Origin: Acidimicrobiia bacterium
GTDB lineage: Bacteria > Actinomycetota > Acidimicrobiia > IMCC26256 > PALSA-610
Assembly: GCA_027494135.1 (NCBI GenBank)
Contig: JAOSJK010000001.1
Span: 1,033,378-1,097,377 of the forward strand
Length of the DNA stretch: 64,000 nucleotides
Direction of reading: 5' to 3'
The stretch's first letter is position 1, and each line of letters starts with the position of its first letter. Under the pieces are notes generated by a model. That model searched no databases, was not told the DNA's origin, and was given only the letters and a program-made list of their open reading frames with translations. Positions 50,207-59,618 of the stretch are shown here, piece by piece. Both the position numbers and the translations under genes were made by a program.

Positions 50207-51135
50207 TCAGGGGCGGGCGCGGAGCCAGTCGACGGTCTTCGCGAGGCCGTCCTCGAAGGAGCACCGGGCGCGGAAGCCGAGGTCGCGCCCGGCGGCCGCG
50301 ACGGAGGCGAGGCTCGAGCGCACGTCGCCCGGCCTGACCTCGGTGTGGACCGGGGCGGGTGTCACGCCGATCAGGCTGCCGAGCACGTCGAGCAGGTCGA
50401 GCAGGTCGTGGCTCCGACCGGCCGCGACGTTGTACGCGCGGCCGCTGCACCTCTCTCCGGGGGCCGCGGCCGCCGCCAGGAGCGCCGCCACGACATCGCC
50501 CACGTAGGTGAAGTCGCGGCTCTGTCGCCCGTCACCGTGGACGGTTGGGTTCTCCCCGCGAGGGAGGGCGCCCGCGAAGAGAGGGATGACCGCCGCGTAG
50601 GTCGAGTCGGGGCGCTGCCTCGGCCCGAAGACGTTGAAGAAGCGCAGGGCGACGGTCTCGATCGCGAAGAGCTCGGCGAAGACCCGGCAGTAGTGCTCGC
50701 CCGCGAGCTTGCTGGCCGCGTAGGGCGAACGGGGCAGCAGCGGCGCGCCCTCGGGGTAGGGAGCTGCTCGGCGCCCCCGTAGACGCTGCTGGAGGAGGCG
50801 AAGACGACCCTGCGGACTCCGGCGTCGAGCGCGCCCTTCAGCACAGCGAGGGTCCCCCGGACGTTGGCGGCGTCGGTTGCGAGCGGGTCGGCCACCGACC
50901 GCGCCACCGCCCCGTGGGCCGCGAGGTGGAAGACGACCTCGACCCCTTCGACGGCACCGGCGACGTCGGCCGGCTCCGAGACCGAGCCGACGATCAGGCC
51001 GGCCGCAGGGGGCACGTTCTCGGCGAGCCCGGTGTTGAGGTCGTCGAGGACCCTCACGACATGCCCGGCCGCGCACAGCGCGTCGACCAGGTGCGATCCT
51101 ATGAACCCGGCCCCGCCGGTGACGAGCACGTCCAT
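50207..51135 (-). CDS. NAD-dependent nucleotide-sugar epimerase (frame break)
   Basis: About 310 residues from ATG 51135. MDVLVTGGAGFIGSHLVDAL binds NAD; VEVVFHLAAHGAVARSVADP and RVVFASSSSVYGGAEQLP follow. A one-base defect near 50762 (CCC run) is crossed to YPEGAPLLPRSPYAASKLAG, which holds the catalytic YxxxK. ALRFFNVFGPRQRPDSTYAA and RDFTYVGDVVAALLAAA are typical of UDP-glucose/UDP-GlcNAc(A) 4-epimerases. With the WbpA-type dehydrogenase opposite, a UDP-GlcNAcA/GalNAcA branch is plausible. Confidence 0.85.
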
Positions 51136-51324
51136 CGGAGACCCCCTGTAGGAGGGCCGACCGTACCAGGGGGCCGGCGTGGCCCCGGCAGACCGCGGCC
51201 CCCTGGACAGGGCTCTGGCGTGCCCGGTGAGTGCCCCCTGTCCCGGCTCCGGAGCCCGGGGACAGGGTTGTCCGGACCCTGCCACCCGGAGCGCGAGAAC
51301 CCCCACCTCGCGCGCTCGGCGTGG
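51136..51324. other. Intergenic region with imperfect GC hairpin
   Basis: No gene is visible here; with the leader that follows, 51136-51624 is a 489-bp gap between divergent genes. CCCTGTCCCGGCTCC (51236-51250) can pair with GGAGCCCGGGGACAGGG (51251-51267) apart from two bulged bases, and CCCTGGACAGGG at 51221-51232 repeats the arm sequence. This may be regulatory for the divergent epimerase and LPxTG genes. Confidence 0.35.
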
Positions 51325-51354
51325 TTGACTCACTCCTGCAGGCGCGCTTATGCT
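51325..51354 (+). promoter_or_regulatory. Putative promoter of the LPTTG protein gene with long leader
   Basis: TTGACT (51325-51330) and TATGCT (51349-51354) are separated by 18 bases, the best sigma-70-like match in the window. Transcription near 51361 would leave a leader of about 260 bases before the ATG at 51625. The gene start is preceded by AAAGGGG, a good ribosome binding site. Confidence 0.55.
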
Positions 51355-51624
51355 CACCGGCCACGAAGCGGTTCGAGCAGACCCGGCCGTCCGGCCGGTA
51401 CCCGATCCGCCTGGGCAACAGGGCGACCACCACGCACCGATCGCAACCAGCCGATCTGGGCCGGCCGATCTCGACGCACTTGAGACCACGCACCACTCAC
51501 ATAGAGGCACCGCTGGGTGCCGTGCTGACGGGGAAGCGAAGATCCTCCGGGCTGTAGTTGGTCACGGCGCCCGGAGAGGAGCCAGCGTGAACCCGACTCC
51601 GTCATCGCGCGAAAGGGGCAAGCG

Positions 51625-52437
51625 ATGACACGGTCCGGGACCGGAAACGGCCCTCGTCACCACCGGGGTTGGCTCCTGGTGGCCGTGGGCCTCACCACCA
51701 TCCTCTTCGCCGCTCTGGCGACCTCGGCGTCGGCGGAGCGCATCAGCCTGTTGGCTCTGAAGGGCAGTCCGGAGACCTGCGCCAACCTCGGCCTCCCCAA
51801 TTCCAACTACCTCGACATCACAGGGTCGGGCGTCATCGAAGGCGCCGGCTTCTCGGGGAGCTTCACGTTCCTCCCCGACAACACCGCATTCGACTTCCAG
51901 GTCACCGACGGGATCCTCCAGAAGGTGGCGGTGAAGGGCACCAAGGGCCCCAAGGTCCACATCTACGGGTACAGCGGCGTCGAAGGTGAGTCCGACACGG
52001 GGCTCACGCCCGCACCGAAGGGCAAGAACCCCGTGCCGATCGCGTACGCGTACCTCTGCTACCTGCTGTCTCCTCCCACTACGACCACCACCGAGGAGCC
52101 GACGACCACCACCGAGGAGCCGACGACCAGCGCACCGCCGGTCACGATCGGTTCGACCACTACCACCACGGGTGTGACCACCACGACCGAGGGCGGTGTC
52201 GTCACCACGCTCGGGACCGTGACGAGCACCACTCAGCCACCGGCGAACACGTCCACGACCGTCGCGACCCCCACCACCCAGGTGTCGGACACCACCGCCG
52301 CAGCGGCGGGGGCGGGCGCTCTCCCCACAACGGGTAGCGGATCGACAACGCTGGCGCTGGTGGGCCTCTCGGTGCTCCTCGCCGGCGCGGCGCTGCTCGC
52401 CACCGACCGGCGCCGGGCGATCCGGCCGCTGAGGTAG
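51625..52437 (+). CDS. LPxTG-anchored threonine-rich surface protein
   Basis: 270 residues. The signal peptide is WLLVAVGLTTILFAALATSA followed by SAERIS. A compact domain of about 110 residues (SPETCANLGLPNSNYLDITG to IAYAYLCYLLSPP) precedes a threonine-rich spacer with TTTTEEPTTTTEEP. The C-terminus carries ALPTTGSGSTTLALVGLSVL, then LLAGAALLATDRRRAIRPLR: sorting motif, hydrophobic segment, positive tail. It should be linked to the cell wall by a sortase encoded elsewhere. The globular domain is not one I recognise. Confidence 0.8.
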   Translation: MTRSGTGNGPRHHRGWLLVAVGLTTILFAALATSASAERISLLALKGSPETCANLGLPNSNYLDITGSGVIEGAGFSGSFTFLPDNTAFDFQVTDGILQKVAVKGTKGPKVHIYGYSGVEGESDTGLTPAPKGKNPVPIAYAYLCYLLSPPTTTTTEEPTTTTEEPTTSAPPVTIGSTTTTTGVTTTTEGGVVTTLGTVTSTTQPPANTSTTVATPTTQVSDTTAAAAGAGALPTTGSGSTTLALVGLSVLLAGAALLATDRRRAIRPLR

Positions 52438-52493
52438 CAGGTCACCGACTCGCGGACCTGTGCCGCGGTCGGCAGGAGCAGTCGGCTCTGCCA

Positions 52494-52527
52494 GGAGGGG
52501 GCCCGGCGACCTCGCCGGGCCCCCTCC
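52494..52527. terminator. Perfect 16-bp hairpin terminator
   Basis: GGAGGGGGCCCGGCGA (52494-52509) and its exact complement (52512-52527) enclose a 2-base loop, 57 bases after the LPTTG protein gene. Very stable, no T-tract. Confidence 0.65.
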
Positions 52528-52634
52528 GCACGCCCGGCCACGAGGCGGCCGAACCGGCTCGGAACGAACCATTGCGCGCGCTCTGCGCCGTCTGGGAGAC
52601 TCGCCGTCGGCTTCCGGGACCCGGGCGGGCGCTG

Positions 52635-54291
52635 GGCGGGTGTGGTTGTCACTGGGTGCAGGGCGGGGCGACTCTGGGAGGCGCGGGTGCGGCGGAGGCT
52701 GTTCAGGGCGGGCGGTGTGCGCGTCGCGGTGGCGGCGGGGCTGCTGGCGATTGTGTCGAGTGCGTGCGCGTACGTGGAGCAGGTGAACCTCTCGTCTGAC
52801 GAGGTGGCCGGCAACTCCGACGTGGTGGGGCGCGCCGCGATCAGCGGTGACGGCCGCTACGTGACGTTCGCCCAGGGCGGCACGCCGCTGGTCGCGGGGT
52901 TCCCGCGGCCGGGTACGTCCACGTGTACGTGCGTGACCTCGCAACCGGTGCGACCGAGATCATCGACGTCTCCGATGCGGGAGACGCCGGCACCGGTACT
53001 GCTCTGTACCCGGCGATCAGCGCCGACGGCCGGTACGTCGCGTACGAGTCGACCGCCACCAACCTCGTGGCCGGTGACACGAACGCATCGACCGACGTCT
53101 TCGTGCGCGACCGCACCGCAGGCACCACCACGCGCGTGAGTGTCGCGACCGACGGCACCGAAGGCGACGACGACAGCGAGGAGCCCTCGATAAGTGCCGA
53201 CGGCAACCGCGTCGCGCTCAGCTCGTACGCGGAGAACCTCGTCGGCGACGACTACAACAGCGCCCAGGACATCTTCGTGCGCGACCGCACCGCCGGCACC
53301 ACCGTCCGTGCGAGCGTCAAGAGCAACGGCGACGAAGGCGACGAAGAAGAAGACAACTACGAGTCGGCGATCAGCGCCGACGGCAACACCGTCGCGTTCG
53401 TGACCTACGAGCCGTTCGTCAGCGACGACCTCAACGAAGAAGAAGACGTCTACGTACGCGAGCTCGCGACGAGCAAGACAAGGCTCGTCAGCCGGCACAA
53501 GAACGGGAGCTCTCCGTCGAGCGGCGGGTTCGGCCCGCCCGACATCTCTGCCGACGGCCGCTACGTAGCGTTCATCACCTTCGGCAACTACGACGGCGGG
53601 GTCACCCCCGTCGCCCTCGAGATCATGGTGCGCGACCGCACCCTCGGCACGACGTTCCGGGCCTCGACGGCGGCGGCCGCCGGCACCACGTCCAACGGCC
53701 ACAGCTTCGCCCCCCACCATCAGCGCCGACGGCCGCTACGTCGCGTTCCGCTCCGGCGGATCGAACCTCGTAGCCGGCGACACCAACGGTTACGACGACG
53801 TCTTCGTGCGCGACACCGTCGAGAACACCACCACCCTCGCCAGCCGCGGGCTCTTCCTCGCCCAGGTCGCCGGCCACAGCTACACCGGCGCGATCAGCGA
53901 CGACGGCAACATGGTCGCCTTCACCACACCCGCCCTGGTGCAGAGCCTCTCGGGAGACACCGCCGACAACGGCAAGATCGACGTCTACGCCCGCTACTAC
54001 CGCACCGCCACCATCACCTCCGTCAACCCCCCCAGCATTCCCCGCGGCGCCGCAACCAACATCACGATCACGGGCAGCGGGTTCCGGCCCGGGTCGGTCC
54101 CGCTGTCGTACTCGAACGTGGCGGTCAGCAACGTCGTCGTGGTCAACTCAACGACGATCACCGCGACCCTCACCGTCGCCGCCGACGCCTGGGCGGGGAC
54201 GCAGGGCCTCTGGATGCAGGGCCCCGGCCCGGCCTGGAACCCGACGAGGGGCGCGTACGCCGAGTGCGCAGGCTGCCTCACGATCACTTAG
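52635..54291 (+). repeat. Tandem gene duplication, unit 1 (unit 2: 54520-56170)
   Basis: Nucleotide identity starts about 50 bases before the start codons (CGGGTGTGGTTGTCACTGGG in both copies) and runs almost unbroken to around 53480/55370. It then drops in a central 150-base stretch and rises again to about 54050/55930. The C-terminal 200 bases diverge. The mosaic pattern suggests gene conversion or selection at the ends. Confidence 0.75.
52687..54291 (+). CDS. PD40 beta-propeller lipoprotein with TIG-like domain, copy 1 (frame breaks)
   Basis: About 534 residues from GTG 52687, with GGGAGG six bases before it. The N-terminal signal LFRAGGVRVAVAAGLLAIVS ends in SSAC, a weak lipobox. Propeller blades repeat the pattern ISADGRYVAYESTATNLVAG then DTNASTDVFVRDRTAGTT. 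A break near 52915 and another near 53720 interrupt the frame. The C-terminal ITSVNPPSIPRGAATNITIT then GSGFRPGS is an IPT/TIG-like Ig fold. It is nearly identical over the first 740 bases to the intact copy downstream. Predicted cell-surface protein; ligand unknown. Confidence 0.75.
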
Positions 54292-54296
54292 GCGGG

Positions 54297-54334
54297 CCCC
54301 GGCCGGGCGCGGGCACCGCCGGCCAGGGCCGGGG
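54297..54334 (+). terminator. Weak hairpin after propeller copy 1
   Basis: CCCCGGCC (54297-54304) can pair with GGCCGGGG (54327-54334) across a 22-base loop, starting 5 bases past the stop. The following 60 bases contain degenerate direct repeats (CTTCAGGC twice, then GACTGCCTGACCGCCTGACC) and no gene. Confidence 0.35.
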
Positions 54335-54568
54335 GCAAGAGCCTGGCCACCTTCAGGCCTTCAGGCCTTCTGACCTCCCGACTGCATGACTGCCTGACCG
54401 CCTGACCGGCCGGCGCCCGTAGTACGGGGCGGATCGACGGGTGACACTACTTTCCGTGCCCCCTTGCACGCTCTCTGCGTTCTCTGGCACACTTCACGAG
54501 TGCCGACTCACCCGAGGACGGGTGTGGTTGTCACTGGGTGCAGAGCGGGGCGACTCTGGGAGGCGCGG

Positions 54569-56170
54569 GTGCGGCGGAGGCTGTTCAGGGCGGGCGGTGT
54601 GCGCGTCGCGGTGGCGGCGGCACTGCTGGCGATTGTGTCGAGTGCGTGCGCGTACGTGGAGCAGGTGAACCTCTCGTCTGACGAGGTGGCCGGTGACTCC
54701 GACGTGGTGGGGCGCGTCGCGATCAGCGGTGACGGCCGCTACGTGACGTTCGCCCAGGGCGGCACGCCGCTGGTCGCGGGGGTTCCCGCGGCCGGGTACG
54801 TCCACGTGTACGTGCGTGACCTCGCAACCGGTGCGACCGAGATCATCGACGTCTCCGATGCGGGAGACGCCGGCACCGGTACTGCTCTGTACCCGGCGAT
54901 CAGCGCCGACGGCCGGTACGTCGCGTACGAGTCGACCGCCACCAACCTCGTGGCCGGTGACACGAACGCATCGACCGACGTCTTCGTGCGCGACCGCACC
55001 GCAGGCACCACCACGCGCGTGAGTGTCGCGACCGACGGCACCGAAGGCGACGACGACAGCGAGGAGCCCTCGATAAGTGCCGACGGCAACCGCGTCGCGT
55101 TCAGCTCGTACGCGGAGAACCTCGTCGGCGACGACTACAACAGCGCCCAGGACATCTTCGTGCGCGACCGCACCGCCGGCACCACCGTCCGTGCGAGCGT
55201 CAAGAGCAACGGCAACGAAGGCGACGAAGAAGAAGACAACTACGAGTCGGCGATCAGCGCCGACGGCAACACCGTCGCGTTCGTGACCTACGAGCCGTTC
55301 GCCAGCGACGACCTCAACGAAGAAGAAGACGTCTACGTACGCGAGCTCGCGACGAGCAAGACAAGGCTCGTCAGCCGCCGCAACAGTGGGACCGTGCCGG
55401 CCGATGGAGGCTTCGGCCCACCCGACATCTCGGCCGACGGCCGTTACGTAGCGTTCATCTCCTCCGCGAACCTCGACGGTGGCGTCGCCCCGATCACCCT
55501 CGAGATCTTCGTGCGCGATCGCACCGCAGGCACCACCATCCGCGCATCGAAGGCCGCGGACGGCACCAAGTCCAACGGTCCGAGCTTCGTACCCTCGATC
55601 AGCGCCGACGGCCGCTACGTCGCGTTCCGCTCCGGCGGATCGAACCTCATAGTCGGCGACACCAACGGCTACGACGACGTCTTCGTGCGCGACACCGTCG
55701 AGAACACCACCACCCTCGCGAGCCGCGCTCTCTTCCTAGCCCAGGTCGCCGGCCACAGCTACACCGGCGCGATCAGCGACGACGGCAACATGGTCGCCTT
55801 CACCACACCTGCCCTGGTGCAGAGCCTCTCGGGAGACACGACCGACAACGGCAAGATCGACGTCTACGCCCGCTACTACCGCACCCCGACCATCACCTCG
55901 GTCAGCCCCAAGAAGATCCCCCGCGGCACCGCGACCAACATCACGATCAGCGGGTCCGGTTTCGAGCCGGGGGCGGTGCCATCGATGGCGGACGGAATAG
56001 TGGTCGGCAAGGTCGTCGTCGTCAGCGCGACGGAGATCACCGCGAGGGCGCGGGTACCGGCGGGCTTCGCCAAGGGCAACGCCGTCATCCGTGTCAAGAT
56101 CCCCGGGCCGTCGTGGAACACCGACAACGGCGCGACCGCCGAGTGCACCGACTGCGTGAAGGTCACCTAG
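54569..56170 (+). CDS. PD40 beta-propeller lipoprotein with TIG-like domain, copy 2 (intact)
   Basis: 533 residues from GTG 54569 with a GGGAGG ribosome binding site. The signal VAVAAALLAIVSSACAYVEQ is followed by about six blades with the repeat SADGRYVAF and NLxxGDxN...DxFVRD(R/T). The last blade has ISDDGNMVAFTTPALVQSLS. The C-terminal domain is TITSVSPKKIPRGTATNITI then SGSGFEPGAVP, ending GATAECTDCVKVT. TolB/WD40-like propellers of this kind usually mediate protein or polymer contacts. Being intact, it shows that copy 1 should also read through, so its breaks are probably sequence errors. Confidence 0.8.
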   Translation: MRRRLFRAGGVRVAVAAALLAIVSSACAYVEQVNLSSDEVAGDSDVVGRVAISGDGRYVTFAQGGTPLVAGVPAAGYVHVYVRDLATGATEIIDVSDAGDAGTGTALYPAISADGRYVAYESTATNLVAGDTNASTDVFVRDRTAGTTTRVSVATDGTEGDDDSEEPSISADGNRVAFSSYAENLVGDDYNSAQDIFVRDRTAGTTVRASVKSNGNEGDEEEDNYESAISADGNTVAFVTYEPFASDDLNEEEDVYVRELATSKTRLVSRRNSGTVPADGGFGPPDISADGRYVAFISSANLDGGVAPITLEIFVRDRTAGTTIRASKAADGTKSNGPSFVPSISADGRYVAFRSGGSNLIVGDTNGYDDVFVRDTVENTTTLASRALFLAQVAGHSYTGAISDDGNMVAFTTPALVQSLSGDTTDNGKIDVYARYYRTPTITSVSPKKIPRGTATNITISGSGFEPGAVPSMADGIVVGKVVVVSATEITARARVPAGFAKGNAVIRVKIPGPSWNTDNGATAECTDCVKVT

Positions 56171-56382
56171 CGAGCACGCTGCTCGGCCGGCGGGCGTCGT
56201 AGGGGCGTTCGCCACGGCGGCGGCGGCCGAGCTCGCCCCGCTGCTCCGGGCCCTCGTGCTCGTCGCCTGGGTCGCCCGGGTCGCCGTCACGGCCCTGGTG
56301 GCCACGCCAAGAGGCCGGTCCAGGGCCCGGTGGAGCGCCACGTCGGACCGCCCCCGCCTGACGCCCGTGCCCTGCGGGGCCC
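56171..56382. other. Intergenic stretch before the DUF302 promoter
   Basis: GC-rich, no convincing gene or repeat; together with the promoter and leader the gap is 306 bases (56171-56476). I see nothing beyond the promoter and operator described next. Confidence 0.4.
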
Positions 56383-56410
56383 TTGCGCCATATACCCCCT
56401 GGGGTATAGG
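56383..56410 (+). promoter_or_regulatory. Promoter with CsoR-like operator upstream of DUF302 gene
   Basis: TATACCCC (56391-56398) and GGGGTATA (56401-56408) form a perfect 8-bp dyad with a 2-base centre. It lies between a possible -35 TTGCGC (56383-56388) and overlaps a -10 TATAGG (56405-56410), spacing 16. TACCCC..GGGGTA dyads are the known binding sites of CsoR/RcnR-type metal or sulfur-responsive repressors. No such repressor gene is in the window. Confidence 0.6.
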
Positions 56411-56476
56411 GTGAGGCCCCTTGCCAGGTCCCGCACACCGACGGCGGCCGGCGCAGCGACGCAACCGGAGGCGACG

Positions 56477-56869
56477 ATGAAGGGCTTCACCGCAGACGTA
56501 GCGCTACCCATCGACGAGGCCGAGACGGCCCTGCGCAGCGAGCTACCCGACCACGGCTTCGGAGTGCTCACCGAGATCGACGTCGCCGCGACGCTGAAGG
56601 CGAAGCTCGGGGTCGACCGGGCCCCGATGAAGATCCTCGGGGCCTGCAACCCGCCCCTCGCCCACGCGGCCCTCGAGCTCGACCCGACGGTGGCCCTGCT
56701 GCTGCCGTGCAACGTAGTGGTGGAGGCCATCGAGGGCGGTACGCGGATCATGGCTGTCGACCCCCGTGACCTGATGCCCGACCCTGCCTTCGCCGAGCTC
56801 GCCGAGGAGGCCGCCGGCAAGCTGCAGGCCGCCATCGACGCCGTCGCCGCGCGGGTGCCGGCCGCCTGA
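56477..56869 (+). CDS. DUF302-domain protein
   Basis: 130 residues from ATG 56477, with GGAGG at 56468 region before it. MKGFTADVALPIDEAETALR, LPDHGFGVLTEIDVAATLKA, KILGACNPPLAHAALELDPT and LLLPCNVVVEAIEGGTRIMA are the conserved DUF302 segments, including the cysteine of GACNP and that of LPCNVVV. Function unknown. The family is often found with CsoR-type repressors, heavy-metal pumps or sulfur-handling proteins, which fits the operator upstream. Confidence 0.8.
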   Translation: MKGFTADVALPIDEAETALRSELPDHGFGVLTEIDVAATLKAKLGVDRAPMKILGACNPPLAHAALELDPTVALLLPCNVVVEAIEGGTRIMAVDPRDLMPDPAFAELAEEAAGKLQAAIDAVAARVPAA

Positions 56870-57085
56870 CGCACGGGAGAAGGCCCGGGCCGGATTCCGG
56901 TCCGTCTGAGATCGCAGCGCCCTCCGCGCTCCCCGCCACGCCGCCGCGCCGCGGCACCGCCGAGCCGATCCGCGGCCCTCCGGGCACCGTCGCGAGCGCA
57001 CAAGGCGGTATCCCCGGGCCGGGTGGTCTGCTAGAACCACTCACCGGCGGGGAGTTCGCCGCCGGACTCGCACAGGAGGTCACCG

Positions 57086-58670
57086 GTGAGCACACGTCGC
57101 GACGCGGATCGGCGGAATCGTCGTGGGGGCGGGGCCCCGACGGGAACCCAGGGCGACGGGGTCTCCCGGCGCAGGTTCCTCGGCTACGGCCTGACGGGGG
57201 GCGGCCATCCTGGGGTCCGGGCCGGCCCTGCTCTCAGCCTGCGGCGGAGACGACGACGACGGAACGAACGACACCGGCGGTGGGAACGGCGGCAACGGCG
57301 GGAACGGCAACGCCGCCGAGACCGTCAAGGTCGGAGTGATCTCCACCTACACCGGTGTCGCCGGGTTCATCGGCGACATCGCCAAGCGCTCTCTCGACGC
57401 GGCCACCACCCGCATCGACAAGATCGGCGGCATCGGGGGGCGGCGCGTGAAGCTCCTCGAGCGCGACATCGCGGGCCCCGAGGGACTCCCGACTCCACAG
57501 CTCGCCGTGCAGGCCGTCCAGGAGTTCATCGACGACCCCGACTGCATCGGGATCCTGTGGGCCGGAGCGCTGAACGGCCTGCCCGAGACGCTCGCCGACA
57601 TCGAAGACGCCGGCATGCCGCTCATCAGCATCTTCGGTGATCTCGGCTCCTACGGTGCCCTCTACCCGGGGAATCTCGAGAACGACGACATCCCGCCCGA
57701 GTACGAGGGGCTGGAGCTGCGCTCGGTCTTCCAGGTGTACCTGCCCGACAAGATGGCGATCGAGCTCCTCGCCGACTACTGCAAGGACCGCGGCTACAAG
57801 TCGGCCGGGATGATCTACGACGCACTCTCCTTCGCCGGTGCCGGCGGGTGGTTCGAGACTGCGATGGCCGACCGGGGCCTGGAGGTGGCCGGCCTGGAGA
57901 CCTTCTCGCTCTTCGACTCCGAGTACGGCCAGCAGGTCGACAAGCTCCGCTCCGCGGGCGGCGACGCCCTCTTCGTCTACGGCCTCGCATCCAACACGGC
58001 CGGGATCGTCAAGCAGGTCGACGCCGTGGGCGGCCGCTACGTGGACGCCGAGACCGCGATGGGCTCGGGATGGGCGCCGCAGATCGTGGGCTCCCCGGCC
58101 GGCACGGGCGAGCGGTCGTGGGTGGAGCTTGCGGGCGACGCCGCACGCCCGGGGACCCTCACCGTCTGGTACGTGGGTGGCCTCGTCGGCCAGCCGAACT
58201 TCCCGATCCGCGAGATGCTCGACGAGGCCGGCTACGGCGTGCCGACAGGAGGCGAGGAAGCGCCGGCCGACGGCCTGGCCGCCCTGCTGCGCGCCGCGGA
58301 GGAGGCGGGCTCGACCGATCCCGACGCGATGGTCGAGGCGCTCGAGTCGGGCATCGACATCCAGTTCGCGTCGCCGATCGGGTTCAGCTTCGCCGCCGAC
58401 CGCCACCTGTCGAAGCTGAAGGAGGACCTCATCCTGATCACGCTCGAGCGCCAGCCGTTCGACATGGGCTACGACCTCGGCAAGGAGTTCGGCACGACCT
58501 TCCCCGCCGACTACGAGGGCCCCGTCGCCTTCCTCGACTACACCCTCGAGGCGAACAAGGCGTCGCACCCCGAGCTGATGCAGGAGGTCCTCGACGGGTA
58601 CGGCACGTACTGCGACGTCTCGCGCCAGGGCGACGAGGCCAAGGTCGAGGCGTGCAAGGCCGTTCACTGA
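57086..58670 (+). CDS. livK: Branched-chain amino-acid-type ABC substrate-binding lipoprotein (frame break)
   Basis: About 527 residues from GTG 57086, with AGGAGG seven bases before it. The twin-arginine signal SRRRFLGYGLTG is followed by a break in the G run 57196-57201; removing one G gives AAILGSGPALLSACGG, a lipobox. A Gly/Asn linker leads to the Peripla_BP_6 domain: VKVGVISTYTGVAGFIGDIA, RIDKIGGIGGRRVKLLERDI, AVQEFIDDPDCIGILWAGAL, FDSEYGQQVDKLRSAGGDAL. It ends EAKVEACKAVH. The ligand is not predictable: these receptors also bind aromatic acids, amides and other compounds. First gene of the liv operon. Confidence 0.85.
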
Positions 58671-58715
58671 CGATCCCCGCGAGCGTCCCTCCCCGGGCCG
58701 GCGATCCGCGGCCCT

Positions 58716-59618
58716 GTGACGACCTTCCTGCTGATCCTCGTAGGTGGGCTCACCACCGGGAGCGTCCTGGGTCTCGTCGCGCTCGGGTACAACGTCGTGT
58801 TCTCCTCCACGCGCATCGTCAACTTCGCGCAAGGCACCATGCTCGTCGTCGGCGGTTACGCCGCCTTCGCGTTCGTCGATCGCGCCGACCTCCCGATCTT
58901 CGTCGCGTTCCTCGGTGCGATCGTGGTGACGGTCGTGGTCGGTGTGCTCGTACACCTGATCGCGATCCGCACACTCGGCAAGATCGACGTCGCCTCCACC
59001 ATGGGATGGATCCTGACGACCTCGGCCGCCGGAACCATCCTCCTCGACGTCGTGCGCAAGGTCATCGACTCCGAGACGCACCAGATCCCCTCGATCGCCG
59101 GCTCGATCCTCGGCTGGCGCGGCTCCATCTTCTACGGCGTCGCGATCAAGCCCGACGACGTGCTGATCGTCGTCACCGCACTCGCCCTCATGGTCGGCTT
59201 CGAGTTGCTGCTCTCACGCACGCTCATCGGCAAGGCCTTCAGGGCGGTCTCGCAGGACAAGCAGGCGGCGACCCTGATGGGGATCAACGCCGACCGGATG
59301 GTGATGCTCTCGTTCGCCATCGCCGGCGGACTCGCCGCGATCGCCGCGGTCGTGCTCTCGCAGCGGCTCTTCGTCAAGCTCGACAACGGCCTGAACCTCG
59401 GCATCATGGCGTTCGTGGCCGCCGTCATCGGCGGGCTCGGCTCGACCCGCGGCGCCATCGTCGGCGGATACCTGATCGCGTTCGTCACAGCGATCACGCG
59501 CGCCTATGTGAACGACGGCGCGCGCTGGGAGATCCCGGTTGTCGTCATCGTCTTCCTCGCCGTGCTGGTCCTACGGCCTACCGGGATGTTCGGCGAGACG
59601 GAGACGGAGAAGGTGTGA
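58716..59618 (+). CDS. livH: Branched-chain amino-acid ABC permease LivH
   Basis: 300 residues from GTG 58716, eight or so helices. LLILVGGLTTGSVLGLVALG and YNVVFSSTRIVNFAQGTMLV are the family's N-terminal hallmark (NFAQG). GKAFRAVSQDKQAATLMGIN is the coupling loop facing the ATPases, and AAVIGGLGSTRGAIVGGYLI is the conserved C-terminal motif. Its stop overlaps the start of the fused permease-ATPase gene (GTGA), so the two are coupled. Confidence 0.85.
   Translation: MTTFLLILVGGLTTGSVLGLVALGYNVVFSSTRIVNFAQGTMLVVGGYAAFAFVDRADLPIFVAFLGAIVVTVVVGVLVHLIAIRTLGKIDVASTMGWILTTSAAGTILLDVVRKVIDSETHQIPSIAGSILGWRGSIFYGVAIKPDDVLIVVTALALMVGFELLLSRTLIGKAFRAVSQDKQAATLMGINADRMVMLSFAIAGGLAAIAAVVLSQRLFVKLDNGLNLGIMAFVAAVIGGLGSTRGAIVGGYLIAFVTAITRAYVNDGARWEIPVVVIVFLAVLVLRPTGMFGETETEKV

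Noticed and set aside
51361-51624. Cyclic-di-GMP or cyclic-di-AMP riboswitch in the LPTTG leader
   Set aside because: I looked for the GEMM and ydaO core sequences by eye and found no match; only a long leader can be claimed.
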